This document shows positions 1 through 12,620 of a stretch of 64,000 nt of DNA, piece after piece. The position numbers were made by a program, and so were the translations under genes. The notes under the pieces were generated by a model that worked only from the letters and a program-made list of their open reading frames with translations, was not told the DNA's origin and ran no database searches. This DNA is from Pleodorina starrii (Eukaryota; Chlorophyta; Chlorophyceae; Chlamydomonadales; Volvocaceae). The DNA lies in contig BRXU01000004.1 of assembly GCA_030267565.1 (NCBI GenBank), forward strand, positions 6,259,001 to 6,323,000, written 5' to 3'. How positions within the stretch are numbered: position 1 is the stretch's first letter; each line of letters begins with the position of its first letter.

Positions 1-2535
1 CCATCGCCTCTCGACGCCGCCGTCACTGGCGCGGCAGTTCACCGCTTGAGCTGCCTTTACACTAACCTCGCCAACGCGGTGCACTTGCAGCACTGCCTCG
101 CTCAGCTGCGGCCACCAGAGGGCCGCAGCCTGGCCGCGCTGCTGCCGCCTGGGCATAGCCCGGCGGCGGCTTGCACGGTCATGGCCCCGCCTTACGCGGC
201 GCTCGACATTCCGGGCCGGCCATGGGTGGCGTTACCGCCGCCCTCGGTCTCGGACGCGCCGCTACGGGCGGGGCCCAACCGCACTCCCAGCCGGGTCACT
301 GCGGCCGCCTACTCGGCGGCGGCTGGCTTTTGGCTGCGGACGTCGCGGCACACAAAGCTGGAGCTGGAGCTGGAGCTGCTGGAGACGTCATCCCCGCCGC
401 CGGTCTTCCAGTTCGCTCTCTCCTTCTGCATGGCGCTGCACCGCGCGTTCGTCACGCCGCACGACATGCAGTATCCTGCGGCACGGCACCTTGTGGCCTC
501 ACCGCAGGGGGGGGGAAGTGAGCTGGCGCCGCCGATTTCTTCTGGGGCCGCGGCAGCGGTCTCGGGGTCGGTGGCAGGACTGGCGGGAGGGGCAGCGCCG
601 CCGCTACCGGCCTTAGCGGTTTCCGCTGTGGCGGTCCGCTGGTCGGCGGCGGCGGCCTGGGATGAGGAGCTGACGCCGCTGGCCTGCGCCTTGCTGACAC
701 AGCGGGCGCCTGGGCTGGCGGTGGTCATGGCCACGGCTGGGCTTGCCTCGGCTGTGGATGCGCAGGAGAGCGCATTGGCGGAAGGGACCGACCCTGACGT
801 GTGGCTTGACGCGTCAACGCTGGCGCACCTCCAGGGCGCGCCGGCGGGGGTCGGGACCGACGGGCGGCCGGAACGGCGCGTGCTCCGACGGGCCGCGCTG
901 TACCGGTGGACGGGGGATCAATTGCTGAGGGCCTGCAGTGACGGCTCGACGCGGGTCTGCCCACCGCCCGACGCTCGGGAGGCCATCGTGCGGCAAGTGC
1001 ACGCGGTGGCCCACCTGGGCATACGGCGAACCTTGTCGCTGGTGCAGCTGGGTCACTGGTGGCACGGGATGCGAAAAACCGTCCAGCGGGTCGTGCGCAG
1101 CTGCAAGCTGTGCGACATGACCAACAGCGGCGGCGTCGCGCGCCCGATCCAGCTGCAGCCGTTGGCCATACGGGGCATGTTCTACCGCTGGGGCGTGGAC
1201 CTGGCGGGACCTCTGCCCCCGACTGCGCCATTCGGCTATACTTACGTCATGGTGTGCATTGAACATTTCACCAAGCATGCGGAGTTTGTGGCCCTGCGGA
1301 GCAAGCAGCCTGACGAGACGTCCCGCGGCCTGCTGGAGCTGGTGGCCCGGTTCTCGGCCCCAGCCGAAGTGGTGACCGACCGCGGCGGTGAGTTCCAAGG
1401 GGCTTTCGCGGCGCTGCTGCGGCAATGCTTCGTCGACCATCGGCTGACCTCGGCGGGTCATCCCCAAGCAGACGGGGCCGCCGAGCGGCTGGTTCAGGTC
1501 GTCAAGGCGGCGCTGCGCAAGCACTGCAAGGACACGGGAAGGACGGACGATTGGGATCTGCAACTGCCTTGGCTGGCACTCGCCTACCGCTGCTCGCCTC
1601 AGGCGTCGACCCGGTACTCGCCATACGAACTCATGTTCGGCGTGCCGCCGGTCGTACCGCCTGCTGTGCGGGAGCGCATGGCGGAGCCGCTGGGGCTGGA
1701 CGGCCCGGTGGGAGCTTACGCGGCGGCGCTCCAAGAGCGCGCCGCACTTCTGCAGCGGCATGCTCCCATCGCTGCGGCAAATCTGCTCATCGCCCAGCAC
1801 CGAGACACGCGCCGGTACGCGCACGTGCGCTCAGGCAAGTACCGGCCGCAGGCTGTGGAGTTCGCCCCAGGCGACTACGTGTATGTGCGCCGGTCAGCGG
1901 TGCACAACACTCTGCAGATGCCGGTGTACGACGAGGTGCTGCGCGTAGAGCGGGTCGGAGCCATGGGGGTAGCAGTGTTGTTAGGGCGTGATGGGGGGCG
2001 GATTAGGCGTAGGATAGAGCAGCTGGTGCCGTGCCACCTGCCCGATCTTGATCCGATCGTCGACGTACGGCTGCAACGGCCAACCGCCGACCTCGCCTGC
2101 GAGGTCTGCGAGTCGCCCGAAGATGAGGCGTGCATGCTGCTGTGCGATGCGTGCGGGACAGGCTGGCACCTGCAGTGCCTGTCCCCGCCGCTGAGCGCGG
2201 TGCCGCCGGGACAGTGGGTCTGCCCTGAGTGTGTCAAGCTCAGGCGCGAGGCCCCGGTGGGGCCAGAGATGGCCTTGCCCAAGGCGGCGCCGGTCCTGTT
2301 CCCCAACGCCGCCACGCGGCGGCGGGACGAGCAAGCGGCAGCACTCGACGGTGTCCGGGTCAAGCGTGTCTTGTACGCGGGGCAAGGAAGGCAGCGGGCG
2401 AAGTCAGTGGTTTGGGGTACGGTGCGGTATCACGGAGCATTGGCTAGGCCCCACTACTTTCTCGTCGAGTGGGACGAGGGGTCAGCTGAGCCGATGGGCA
2501 TCACCGCGGTCAACCGCCTGTTGGTGACTGGATGA
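1..2535 (+). CDS. Ty3/Gypsy-type Pol fragment: integrase with C-terminal PHD finger (5' partial)
   Basis: The frame is open from the first base of the window to a TGA at 2533-2535, so the N-terminal part (protease, RT) lies outside. Seen, numbering from a TTG at 46: an HHCC zinc-binding region near residues 315-355 (H-A-H...CKLCD); a DDE core with D near 385 (WGVDLAG), D in VVTDRGGEF and E in HPQADGAAERL; then a C4HC3 PHD finger at about 683-730 (CEVC...CDACGTGWHLQC...CPEC) and a last block at about 785-825 (VWGTVRYHG...FLVEWDEG) that resembles a small chromatin-reader fold. In the family, integrase inserts the cDNA. PHD fingers usually bind histone H3 tails, so a targeting role is inferred. 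There is no stop or frameshift in 2.5 kb, which suggests recent activity. The product is clear; whether the element is complete is unknown. Confidence 0.85.
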   Translation, partial: PSPLDAAVTGAAVHRLSCLYTNLANAVHLQHCLAQLRPPEGRSLAALLPPGHSPAAACTVMAPPYAALDIPGRPWVALPPPSVSDAPLRAGPNRTPSRVTAAAYSAAAGFWLRTSRHTKLELELELLETSSPPPVFQFALSFCMALHRAFVTPHDMQYPAARHLVASPQGGGSELAPPISSGAAAAVSGSVAGLAGGAAPPLPALAVSAVAVRWSAAAAWDEELTPLACALLTQRAPGLAVVMATAGLASAVDAQESALAEGTDPDVWLDASTLAHLQGAPAGVGTDGRPERRVLRRAALYRWTGDQLLRACSDGSTRVCPPPDAREAIVRQVHAVAHLGIRRTLSLVQLGHWWHGMRKTVQRVVRSCKLCDMTNSGGVARPIQLQPLAIRGMFYRWGVDLAGPLPPTAPFGYTYVMVCIEHFTKHAEFVALRSKQPDETSRGLLELVARFSAPAEVVTDRGGEFQGAFAALLRQCFVDHRLTSAGHPQADGAAERLVQVVKAALRKHCKDTGRTDDWDLQLPWLALAYRCSPQASTRYSPYELMFGVPPVVPPAVRERMAEPLGLDGPVGAYAAALQERAALLQRHAPIAAANLLIAQHRDTRRYAHVRSGKYRPQAVEFAPGDYVYVRRSAVHNTLQMPVYDEVLRVERVGAMGVAVLLGRDGGRIRRRIEQLVPCHLPDLDPIVDVRLQRPTADLACEVCESPEDEACMLLCDACGTGWHLQCLSPPLSAVPPGQWVCPECVKLRREAPVGPEMALPKAAPVLFPNAATRRRDEQAAALDGVRVKRVLYAGQGRQRAKSVVWGTVRYHGALARPHYFLVEWDEGSAEPMGITAVNRLLVTG

Positions 2536-4140
2536 TTGGGGGGCTTAGTGCAGTGGTTTACTGGGTTGCCTCACGGCCGGGTACTCAGCGGAGGTTGGAA
2601 GACCGCTTGTGCGCGGCAACGGACCTTTGACCTGGTGGTGATCCGCGAAGGGTCGCTTGGGCCTGAACAGGCCGTCAGACTGCGCGTGCGCGCGACTAGA
2701 GGAACTGAACCTTCCGGCGCGGCGCCGCGTGGCGCGTTGTGTGACTGTTTCGCCCCGGCAGATCGCCGCCTTGCGGCTGGGGGGGGAGACAGGGCTCGGG
2801 GCTTAGACCCGGCGGGAAGGCGGCTAACCGCCTTGCCTAACGCAGGTTGCAGGGGTGTTCCTTCGGGGGGGGGGCTCTCGCGTGAGTGTCCTCGACGTTG
2901 GGACCTAGACGCCCACGGTGGCGCAGTTTGGGCCGCAATGGCCGCGCTTGGAAAAGGCGCACTCGAGTGTTTCTTCGGTGCTATTGCCTTGGGAAGAGTG
3001 AAGTATAGCGCGCGCGTGCTTGGGCTGGGCGCCACTGGCGCAGGACGGCACGACGTTGTGCGAACGCAGACCTTGGATTCCAGAGCAGCAGACTCCGGAC
3101 AAACCGCGTATTCGGATTTGGATCTTGGCGACCTCCGCGAGACGGGCGCGAAGCTCTTATTGCCGGACGATAGCGCGCCTTGACTTGTGCATGCTAGGCC
3201 GCGAGCGCCTCGCTAGATAGACGAATAGCCGTTTAGCGGCGCCGTACACCCTCGTTTATGTGGTGGGCGGAAACCCGTAGTAGTTGCATTGCGACCGGCG
3301 TCAGGCTTCCGTGCCGGCCGGATAGTCGCAGGACAGTTGCAGGTCTAGCCTCGCTGTCCTTCAGGATCGGTAGCTGTTTACTCGCGCCGCGCGTCATAGC
3401 CAGCACCTCCCTCGCTTAGCTTCGCTGCTACGTTCGGGGGGGGGAGTCCGCGTACCCAGTGTCGCGGGCACATGCCTTCCAGCGTTGGGGCATGACAGCT
3501 GTCGTGCACCGTTGGTGTCGGTACGTTTCCGGGACAAATGCCCGGTGAGGGTGCGGAGAGACGCTAGGAAGGACCCTCGAGCGTATCTGGACGTATCTCC
3601 ATCTTATGGGAGATATTACGGTCGTACTGCTCGTCCAAACGAGCTCCTACCTAGGCGCGAGCGCTTCCTGCTGGAAGCGCTTCGCTTGGTCATTACGATG
3701 CCGAAGGATATATGATATTGTAACACACAATCAGATCCCCAGCAGCGACTCTCGCTGTGGCGTTAGCCCAAGCCGCCACAATGGTGTCTCACATGCACTA
3801 GCGCGGCGCCGGCCGGGCCTGATCAACCTGGCTGGCTGCCTTATCGCTTGTGCATTATAGTAGTTAGCTCAGCAGCACTGTCGCTCGCGCGCGCGTAGGC
3901 GCCGAGCTCGGACCTCACGCTAGGAAGAAGGAGCGCGGCCTCGCCCCAGCGGTCAGGCCTCGGGGCCAGTACTGGATGCAGTGAGCCCGGCTGCAGTCCA
4001 GCTGCTGTCGCGCACGCCCCGCGCGAGCCCACATATTCCGTGCACCACCACGGAAACCCAGCACACCGCATGGCAGCATGCCGTTCTTGTGCTGGCAACC
4101 TCCGCTTCCGTGCTTACCGTACCTAACGGGCATCGTCGCT
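2536..4140 (+). other. Probable 3' non-coding/LTR region of the PHD-Gypsy element and flank
   Basis: No convincing coding sequence. Two polypurine-tract-like G runs are visible, at about 2865-2874 and 3436-3446 (the latter ends GGGAG like the tracts of the other LTR elements here). Either could precede a 3' LTR, but the 5' LTR lies outside the window, so the LTR limits cannot be proven. From about 3900 on nothing is recognised. Confidence 0.35.
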
Positions 4141-4500
4141 ATATATTAAATAATTATTTGGCGAAACATGCAAAGTCGCGCAGAAATAAATATTTGTGTC
4201 AGGGCTTTCGCGAGTTTGAAAAATAATTCCTGGGGTATTAGGGGGGCAGCCGAGCGTGCCCACACGCCCTCCCCTCACCCCAAACCGCCTTCCGGGAGGG
4301 AATCCAACACTGACAGAGCAAATCTGATGGCTACAGTTGCAAGATTGCCTCGAATTGACCGTTTCCAGTGTGTTTACGCCATGCCAAAGACCCCGTTCGC
4401 GACTTTCAAAACTAATTCCTTCCAGGGCTTCGCGACTTTGCAAAATAAATGTCAATTTCAGGCCTTCGCGACGATAGTCCGTAGGTACGGTAACCCCACC
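4141..4500. repeat. Degenerate short repeats with TTCGCGA core
   Basis: The motif (c)agGGCTTTCGCGAsTTT followed by an A/T-rich stretch recurs at about 4200, 4397, 4425 and 4462, separated in part by GC-rich sequence. It looks like a degenerate tandem or subterminal repeat of an old transposon. No coding evidence. Confidence 0.35.
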
Positions 4501-4839
4501 GTACTTGCATCCCTAATCGGCCATTGGCAGCTTCCACACACCTTCCCCGTGCCCGCACCACCCCTGCACGTCGGCTTTTTCACCACCGCCGCCGCCACCG
4601 TGACAGCGGCGGTCGCCTTCGCTGCCAGAACCGGTGGAGCCCCTGTCGCTTCCTCAGCATCTCGCTGCTCGACCACCTCTTCATTCCCCTCCCCCGAGGG
4701 CTCTTCATCGCTGCCAGCCTCCGCACGCGCCCGTTTCCGCCGGATAGGCCCCCTGGCTACACGTAAGGCATGCATGCATGCGGTGCCGCCGGGCAGCCTG
4801 CGCTTTTGTGGCCGCAGCTGTCACAGCGCCGACGGCCAG

Positions 4840-4881
4840 ACCCAACCACGGCTATGTGACTTCTATCAGCCGTGGTTGGGT
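4840..4881. repeat. 14-bp perfect inverted repeat (hairpin)
   Basis: ACCCAACCACGGCT (4840-4853) is matched by its exact complement at 4868-4881 around a 14-nt spacer. A TATATAAA-like box lies 18 bp downstream (4899-4907). The role is unknown; a transposon end or transcript hairpin are options. Confidence 0.6.
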
Positions 4882-5099
4882 TCTATTTTGCGTGTCACAT
4901 ATATAAAGAGCGCGGAACCAGTTTGTCAAGACATCGGGAGCTGTAAGAATTCCCTCTGCGTCTGCCATATTACAGCCATCTATATAAATTACATACGTTC
5001 ATACAAAAAATTAACCTTTTTTAAGTGGTGTTAGCAGAATGAACTCTTGATGAGGAGCGATGCGAAATGCATGAGAGTCCAGGACAGTCCGTCTGTACG

Positions 5100-5325
5100 A
5101 CGACTCTCGGCACACGAGAGTTCAGGACAGTTCGGACCCGCCTGGCCTTGTGGGCAATGGATCCGGTGCAATGACCGTTGTATACGAACGAGCACAGCAC
5201 GGTTCGAAACTGGACTTCGCCTTGTGGGCAATGGCCTTGTGGGCAAAGAAGTTGGCCGACAAACCACCAATTTCAAAAGCAACACTTAAGACACCAGATG
5301 GCGCTAGATGGCGCGCTCCTAAGGG
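5100..5325 (-). repeat. Dispersed repeat copy 1 (empty site for the TRIM)
   Basis: The sequence is the inverted counterpart of 7412-7880 (shared blocks include CTTGTGGGCAATGG, GGCCGACAAACCACC and ACACCAGATGGCGC). It lacks the 250-bp TRIM present in the other copy: the target CAAAC occurs once, at 5260-5264. The family itself is not recognised. Confidence 0.75.
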
Positions 5326-7411
5326 TCAGAACACTATTGTTGAAGTTCAACCGGCTGTCGTACCCTGGGCCAGCTTATTGTTCCGGCTCCGATACTCTGC
5401 TGTACGGCATGTCGTACTGTATTTCGTCTAATTCATCCCCGGGAAGCTCAAGACGAATTCGTAGACGAATTGCAAAACACGGCAATTTGACGAATCAATT
5501 CGTTTTCGTCACGATCCCTGTTTGCGACCCTTGGGACGCCACCTTCTGAAAATGGAAGTTGCTCGTTCGGGCATTTCTCGACGGATTTGGCATGCGTTAG
5601 TAGCATATATGTTGGCTGCCAAGTTTTGCAAGCAGACTCTAAGGTCCGATTTGGCCGGTATTGCTAGTGTGAGGTGTTAAGACTTTTCGACCCTCGGGAC
5701 GCCAACCTCAAAAAATGAAGTTGCCCGGGAACTGCCCACACCCTCAGCGCGCAGGTTTCGCATTCCGCATATGCAAATTCCTAAGTTGCGTTCAACCACC
5801 GCACCGTCTGTTCCCCACAACCGTCGCAACGAGCCCTTGAGGCGGCCGGAAGCGGCCTGCGTCAGCGGGTCAGCCTCCGTCAGCCCCAGGGCCTCACAAA
5901 CCAACCGTCGGTGCGCGGCCGCCCGGCTCGCGTCTACCGCCGCCATCTGCAGAGCGGTGCCATGCTGCACCGAGTACTTGCGTAGCGGCAGGCGGGTCCC
6001 GTCCGCCAACCACCACCCCAAGCGCTGCACCAGCATCGCAACGACTTCGTCCTCGCCCAGTGCCGCCCCCGAGTGGCCTCTCGCCGTAAACGTACCACTA
6101 GTCGGGCCGCCCGAAGGCAGGTATCGGGGATGTCACTTTGGAGGGCGGCTTGAGCATCTCGGCATTCGCCCCAGTGCTGCCAGTCGCCCCAGCTTTCCCC
6201 CGGCCCGGACGGATCAAGGCATACCGGTAATCAGCCACGAAGCCTAGCCACACGTGCCCAGCTGCATTCAGCACGAGCCGAAAGCGGGACCTCGCCCCCG
6301 TCCTCCCACTCCGCCACGTGCTCAATAGCTCAAACGTCGCCCGAACCAGGTTGCCAAGCGTCCGCAGTGCTCGACAGTCCCAGAGGGCCGGCTGCCGGGC
6401 CTCCTAAACCAAGCTGGCACCCGGGTCGCAGCACTGGGGCAGCACGCAGCAGTGGGTTGCCCCAAAGGGGGCCTTCCAGCACCACGCTCCCGGAACAAGG
6501 GGTTCCTCCCCAACATCAGACACCGGAGGGAGGTAGGCGAGAGTTGCCCCGCCGCACCCTCTCCGGGAGCTCCCCGCCCTCAGCCCACGGTGAGTCCCAA
6601 GCGACGGTGAGCACTCTTGAGGGCCGAAACCCTTTTCGACCCTTGGGACGCCACCTTTGCAAGCAGACTCCAAGGTCCGATTAAACCCGCATCACCAACC
6701 ATACTCTCTACCGTTTTCACATCACCGAAGTAGTCCTTGCTGAACGTCAGCGCCAACGGAGGCTTGCGACACCTCCACCACCGCCACCCACAACCAAAAC
6801 TCGCATGAACCCGAAATCCGCCGCCGCCGGCAGCCGCTGCCGCCTACACCCAGCTGTCATTGCCCCACACACCAAACCCATGGAGCGACGGCTGAGCTGG
6901 CTGGCTGTCCGGCATGGGCGGCGGCGCCGATGAAACCGGGGGGATCGACATTTTATGTGTAAACGTTGGATGAGTGGCCGAAGGTCACCAGCGGAATGCA
7001 TTTCCCCCTTTCTGTTGCTCCGAACCCCATATTTCCTTGCGCCACATGCACTTCGCATCCTCTTTGTCATCTCCCGTCTGCATGAACCTCCGTGCTACTA
7101 TATGCATGCCCCTGTATCTACGCCGCTCGCAGTTTATGCAACCTGCTTGGCGGCAGATGCGATGCCCTCCTCTCGTTAGAGCCCTCTTCCATCTATATGA
7201 GACGGCTTTCCTCCCTCATGCCCTATCTAGCTTACATGCTTCCCTTGAAAGCCATGCGCCTGGCATTTGTGGTCGCTAGTACTCCCGAGTGACCCTTCCC
7301 CTGTCTTCATGTCATCGACTATTGTCGCCAACATGCTTGCAAGTTTAACTTCACCTCAATGCAACAAGGATGCATAACCTTGCCACATGTGTTATTTTTT
7401 AACCGTGTTCT
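5326..7411. other. Repeat-derived DNA without a recognised gene
   Basis: A 20-bp block close to TTCGACCCTTGGGACGCCAC occurs near 5529, 5685 and 6634, and a block close to GCAAGCAGACTCYAAGGTCC occurs near 5629 and 6659, so this is dispersed-repeat material. A minus-strand open frame (5677-6036) has protein-like composition (LVQRLGWWLADGTRLPLRKY) and may be a transposon gene remnant, but I cannot name a family. The rest shows nothing supportable. Confidence 0.3.
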
Positions 7412-7479
7412 GACCCTTAGGAGGGCGCCATCAGGCGCCATCTGGTGTCTTAAGTATTGCTTTTGAAATTGGTGGTTTG

Positions 7480-7729
7480 TGTAAGCCTGGCTCCTGAGCA
7501 TCCGCGAGATAAGCCTTCACTGCTTACAATTGGTATCGAGACCTATGCCGTACGACCTCGTGCCCGGGAGGTCGCCGGTTCGATCCCTGGTCAAAGAGCT
7601 GGCTATCGGGTAAAACCCTTGCGAGGGTGGGGAGGCCCCATGCATGGACGCCGAGGACGGCTCACTCTAAGGGGGGGGAGTGTAAGCCTGGCTCCTGAGC
7701 ATCCGCGGGATAAGCCTTTACTGCTTACA
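7480..7729 (+). mobile_element. TRIM: 250-bp non-autonomous LTR retrotransposon
   Basis: Two 49-bp direct terminal repeats (7480-7528 and 7681-7729; two differences) begin TGTAAGC and end GCTTACA. Just inside the 5' repeat is TGGTATCGAG (7531-7540), an initiator-tRNA-type primer binding site. AAGGGGGGGGAG (7669-7680) directly precedes the 3' repeat as a polypurine tract. A 5-bp target duplication GTTTG flanks the element (7475-7479 and 7730-7734), and the empty site is kept at 5260-5264. The interior codes for nothing but carries a tRNA T-arm-like GGTTCGATCCC (about 7577). Known family behaviour: TRIMs are copied by autonomous LTR elements. The terminal, priming and tract signals match the chromovirus at 9920-17906. 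Confidence 0.9.
7531..7540 (+). promoter_or_regulatory. Primer binding site of the TRIM
   Basis: TGGTATCGAG starts 2 nt after the 5' terminal repeat. It equals the PBS of the chromovirus at 10276-10285 and resembles the complement of an initiator methionine tRNA 3' end. Confidence 0.75.
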
Positions 7730-8091
7730 GTTTGTCGGCCAACTTCTTTGCCCACAAGGCCATTGCCCACAAGGCGAATTCCAGTTTCGAACCGTGCTGC
7801 GCTCGTTCGTATACAACGGTCATTGCACCGGATCCATTGCCCACAAGGCCAGGCGGGCAGTTCGGACTGTCGCGAACTCTCAGAGCACCGCGACTACTAT
7901 TTAGACCGAAAGCGATCGTCGATAGTCAGCGACCTACAAAGAATTGCGCAAGCGAGCAGCCGACCGTGCAACTCGTTTGGCACGTGCCATCACCCGCAGC
8001 CGCGGCGCTACCGGTAAGGACAAACGCAATTCCAAGGCCGCGCAGCCAAACTGCCAAAGGTTTGCTGGTTTCACAACAATCACCACTCGTT

Positions 8092-10273
<2,182 letters not shown>

Positions 10274-10275
10274 AG

Positions 10276-10285
10276 TGGTATCGAG
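10276..10285 (+). promoter_or_regulatory. Primer binding site of the chromovirus
   Basis: TGGTATCGAG begins 2 nt after the 5' LTR. It is the expected place and form of a site complementary to an initiator-type tRNA 3' end. Confidence 0.8.
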
Positions 10286-10748
10286 TTCTAACTAAGGACT
10301 CATAGTAGTAGGATCGGCTGCGCTCTCGGCGGCGCCCCGAGCGGAAGCTTCGCTTCCCGCTTCGGCGGCAAGTGGCCCTGCCACTTGTAGCTACGCTTCC
10401 TTTGGAAGCTTGCTACCCGAGTAGCTGCGCCTTGGGCTGCGCTCTTCGCGAGCTGCGCCCCGGCTGCGCTCCTTGTGAGCTGCGCCTGTGCTCTTCGTGA
10501 GCCGCGCCTGGTGCCTGCTACGAAGCCTCGGCTTCTACGCATTTACGGCTGCCTTTATAACGGCGCATTTTGCGACGTTGGCTGAGAAGCTTTGCTTCCT
10601 CGCCGCCGCATCAGCGACTCGTAAAGCACTTCTAGCGACGGTCGCTTTTATCGCGCCATATAGCTAACATAAAAGCTATAGAGTATTGTTATCTGTCTGA
10701 TTTTGCGATCTTGCTTCGACCTTCCGCGTCGTCTAGACCGCGGCCATC

Positions 10749-12620
10749 ATGGCTAAAATCAGCACAAACCTCAAAAAACTCTGGCGCCAGATCATTCAAC
10801 AAACTGCCGTTCTTAATGATGTGGCCCCTCCACAGACGAAGGGCCTCACGGCTGCACAGCTGCGCGACGCGGCGACGGCCGTCGGCATCGACTCACTTCC
10901 CGGCACTGCAGAGGAAGCGCAGGAGCGCGTCGACGCTCTGGAGACTTCCTTGTCTGCTAAGCAAATGGAGTCCAACACGCCTCCCATAACGCAGCAGCAG
11001 GTTGAGCAGTTGCTGCAACAGCAAAACCTAATGCAGCAAAAGCTTGCTCAGCTGCAGGAGGAGCATAACAACACGAAGTCGGAACTCCACATCGCGAGGC
11101 AGCAAGCCGCGGATGCTGCGGCTGCCGCAATCGCGGTCGTAGCGCAAGCGCAAGCCGGCGCCAAGCGGGCGGCCACCGAGGACGCCGGCTCCAGCTCCGA
11201 TGAGGACGACGCGGAAATGGAAGACGGCCAGGTGCAGAAGGAGGAGCTGCCGGCTTTTGGCGTGCAGCACGCGGCTCGGCGCGAGTCGCCCACCGTCCGC
11301 TTCGCGAAAACGCCGGAGGGCCAGCAGCAGCCGACTCAGCGCACCTTCGCTGATGCGCTGGCGGGTGCGGCCGGTCTCGCCGGAATGGCGGGTACCTCAG
11401 CGGCCGACCGGGAGCAGCCCCTGAAGGAGCACCTTCACGCGTGGGCGCACCAGCCTTTTGTACAGAAGTACGTCTGCTGCTTCGAGGCGCCGGGCCTCAC
11501 CAACTCGGCGGCCATGTTCATAAACCACGAGCTGGCCAAGGGGAGTCATCCCCTCCTGACGACGCCCGAGCTGAAGCGCCTGTACGAGGGCATTGCTGAG
11601 TGGAAGCTCAGCCGACCGACGCCAGACTTCCTGGCGCCCATCCTCAACCAGGCCGGGGTAAGCAACCCGGGACCACTGCGACCTAGTGTGGGAGGAGTCG
11701 AACACACCCAGGGCCAGGGTTCCCTTGCAGCGGGGCAGGAGGGCGTGGTGCCACATCCACACACGGACTTGGTGCCACCGCCACCTCCTATCCCAACACC
11801 CACGGCAGGGACGGCCGCGCCATCGGGCCCCACACGTGAGGACCGCATTCCATTCAAGCATTTCACGGGGGTCATGGACAAACACATCACGTGTGTGCGG
11901 ACCTGGTTCGATGTCCTGGTGACGTACTTGGTGATGCGCGGTGTCAACCCGGTGACACACTTCATCTTCCACCTAGCGGGTGACGCGCAGCAGTGGTGCA
12001 TGGTGTACATGCGCGACTGGCGCGCAAAGCGACGCAACCCCACTGTCGAAGAGTTGCGCACCGATTTCCTCATTCAGTGGGATCACCCGTACCGTGACAC
12101 ACCGGAAGACGCACGCAAGCGCCTGCATAACGGAGAAGTTAAGCAGACCAGCACCATCCAGGCATATGTCGCTTCGTACCGCCTCGTGATGCAACACGTG
12201 GGCGAAATGAGCATGTACGACCGCATTTCCTGGTTCAAAATGGGCCTGCAACCCGCGCTCAGGAAAAAAGTGGATTTCCAGCCAGTGTCTGGTGCACCTT
12301 GGACTGATGTCGAGGCCCTCATCAAGTACACTCTGGGTGTGGCACTCGCGGAAAGCAAGTACACCACCACCAAATCCGCTGACCTGAACGCTGCCCACTC
12401 TGATCCGCCCCGATTGTCCGTGAAGGGTGGCATCCACAAGAACAACGGTGGCGGTGGCGGTGGCAACAACCGGCCATCCCAGGGCAAGGGCGGCAACAAG
12501 CGCGGCAACCACGGCGGAAAGCCCAAGAAGCGTGACTCGCACGGCGGCCGCAAGAAGGGGGACGCCGCCCAGCTGCAGGCGGAGTTGCAGGCCGTTTTCC
12601 AGAAGTACCAGTCCAAATAG
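10749..12620 (+). CDS. Gag polyprotein of the chromovirus
   Basis: 623 residues from ATG at 10749 (CATCATGG context) to TAG at 12618-12620. Order: a Gln-rich coiled coil at about 79-140; an acidic linker; a retrotransposon-gag domain at about 367-535 (GDAQQWCMVYMRDW, RLHNGEVKQTSTIQAYVASY); then a basic, Gly/Asn/Lys-rich tail (GGNKRGNHGGKPKKR). It forms the particle and binds the RNA. There is no CCHC zinc knuckle, so the basic Gly-rich tail probably takes over nucleic-acid binding, which is an inference. The TAG is followed in the same frame by Pol, so Gag-Pol could arise by stop-codon readthrough. Confidence 0.93.
   Translation: MAKISTNLKKLWRQIIQQTAVLNDVAPPQTKGLTAAQLRDAATAVGIDSLPGTAEEAQERVDALETSLSAKQMESNTPPITQQQVEQLLQQQNLMQQKLAQLQEEHNNTKSELHIARQQAADAAAAAIAVVAQAQAGAKRAATEDAGSSSDEDDAEMEDGQVQKEELPAFGVQHAARRESPTVRFAKTPEGQQQPTQRTFADALAGAAGLAGMAGTSAADREQPLKEHLHAWAHQPFVQKYVCCFEAPGLTNSAAMFINHELAKGSHPLLTTPELKRLYEGIAEWKLSRPTPDFLAPILNQAGVSNPGPLRPSVGGVEHTQGQGSLAAGQEGVVPHPHTDLVPPPPPIPTPTAGTAAPSGPTREDRIPFKHFTGVMDKHITCVRTWFDVLVTYLVMRGVNPVTHFIFHLAGDAQQWCMVYMRDWRAKRRNPTVEELRTDFLIQWDHPYRDTPEDARKRLHNGEVKQTSTIQAYVASYRLVMQHVGEMSMYDRISWFKMGLQPALRKKVDFQPVSGAPWTDVEALIKYTLGVALAESKYTTTKSADLNAAHSDPPRLSVKGGIHKNNGGGGGGNNRPSQGKGGNKRGNHGGKPKKRDSHGGRKKGDAAQLQAELQAVFQKYQSK

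Larger units (their letters stand above)
7412..7880 (+). repeat. Dispersed repeat copy 2, interrupted by a TRIM
   Basis: This is the inverted counterpart of 5100-5325. The alignment is collinear up to GGTGGTTTG (7479) and resumes at GTTTGTCGGCC (7730). The interruption is exactly the TRIM plus one copy of its 5-bp target duplication. Confidence 0.75.
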
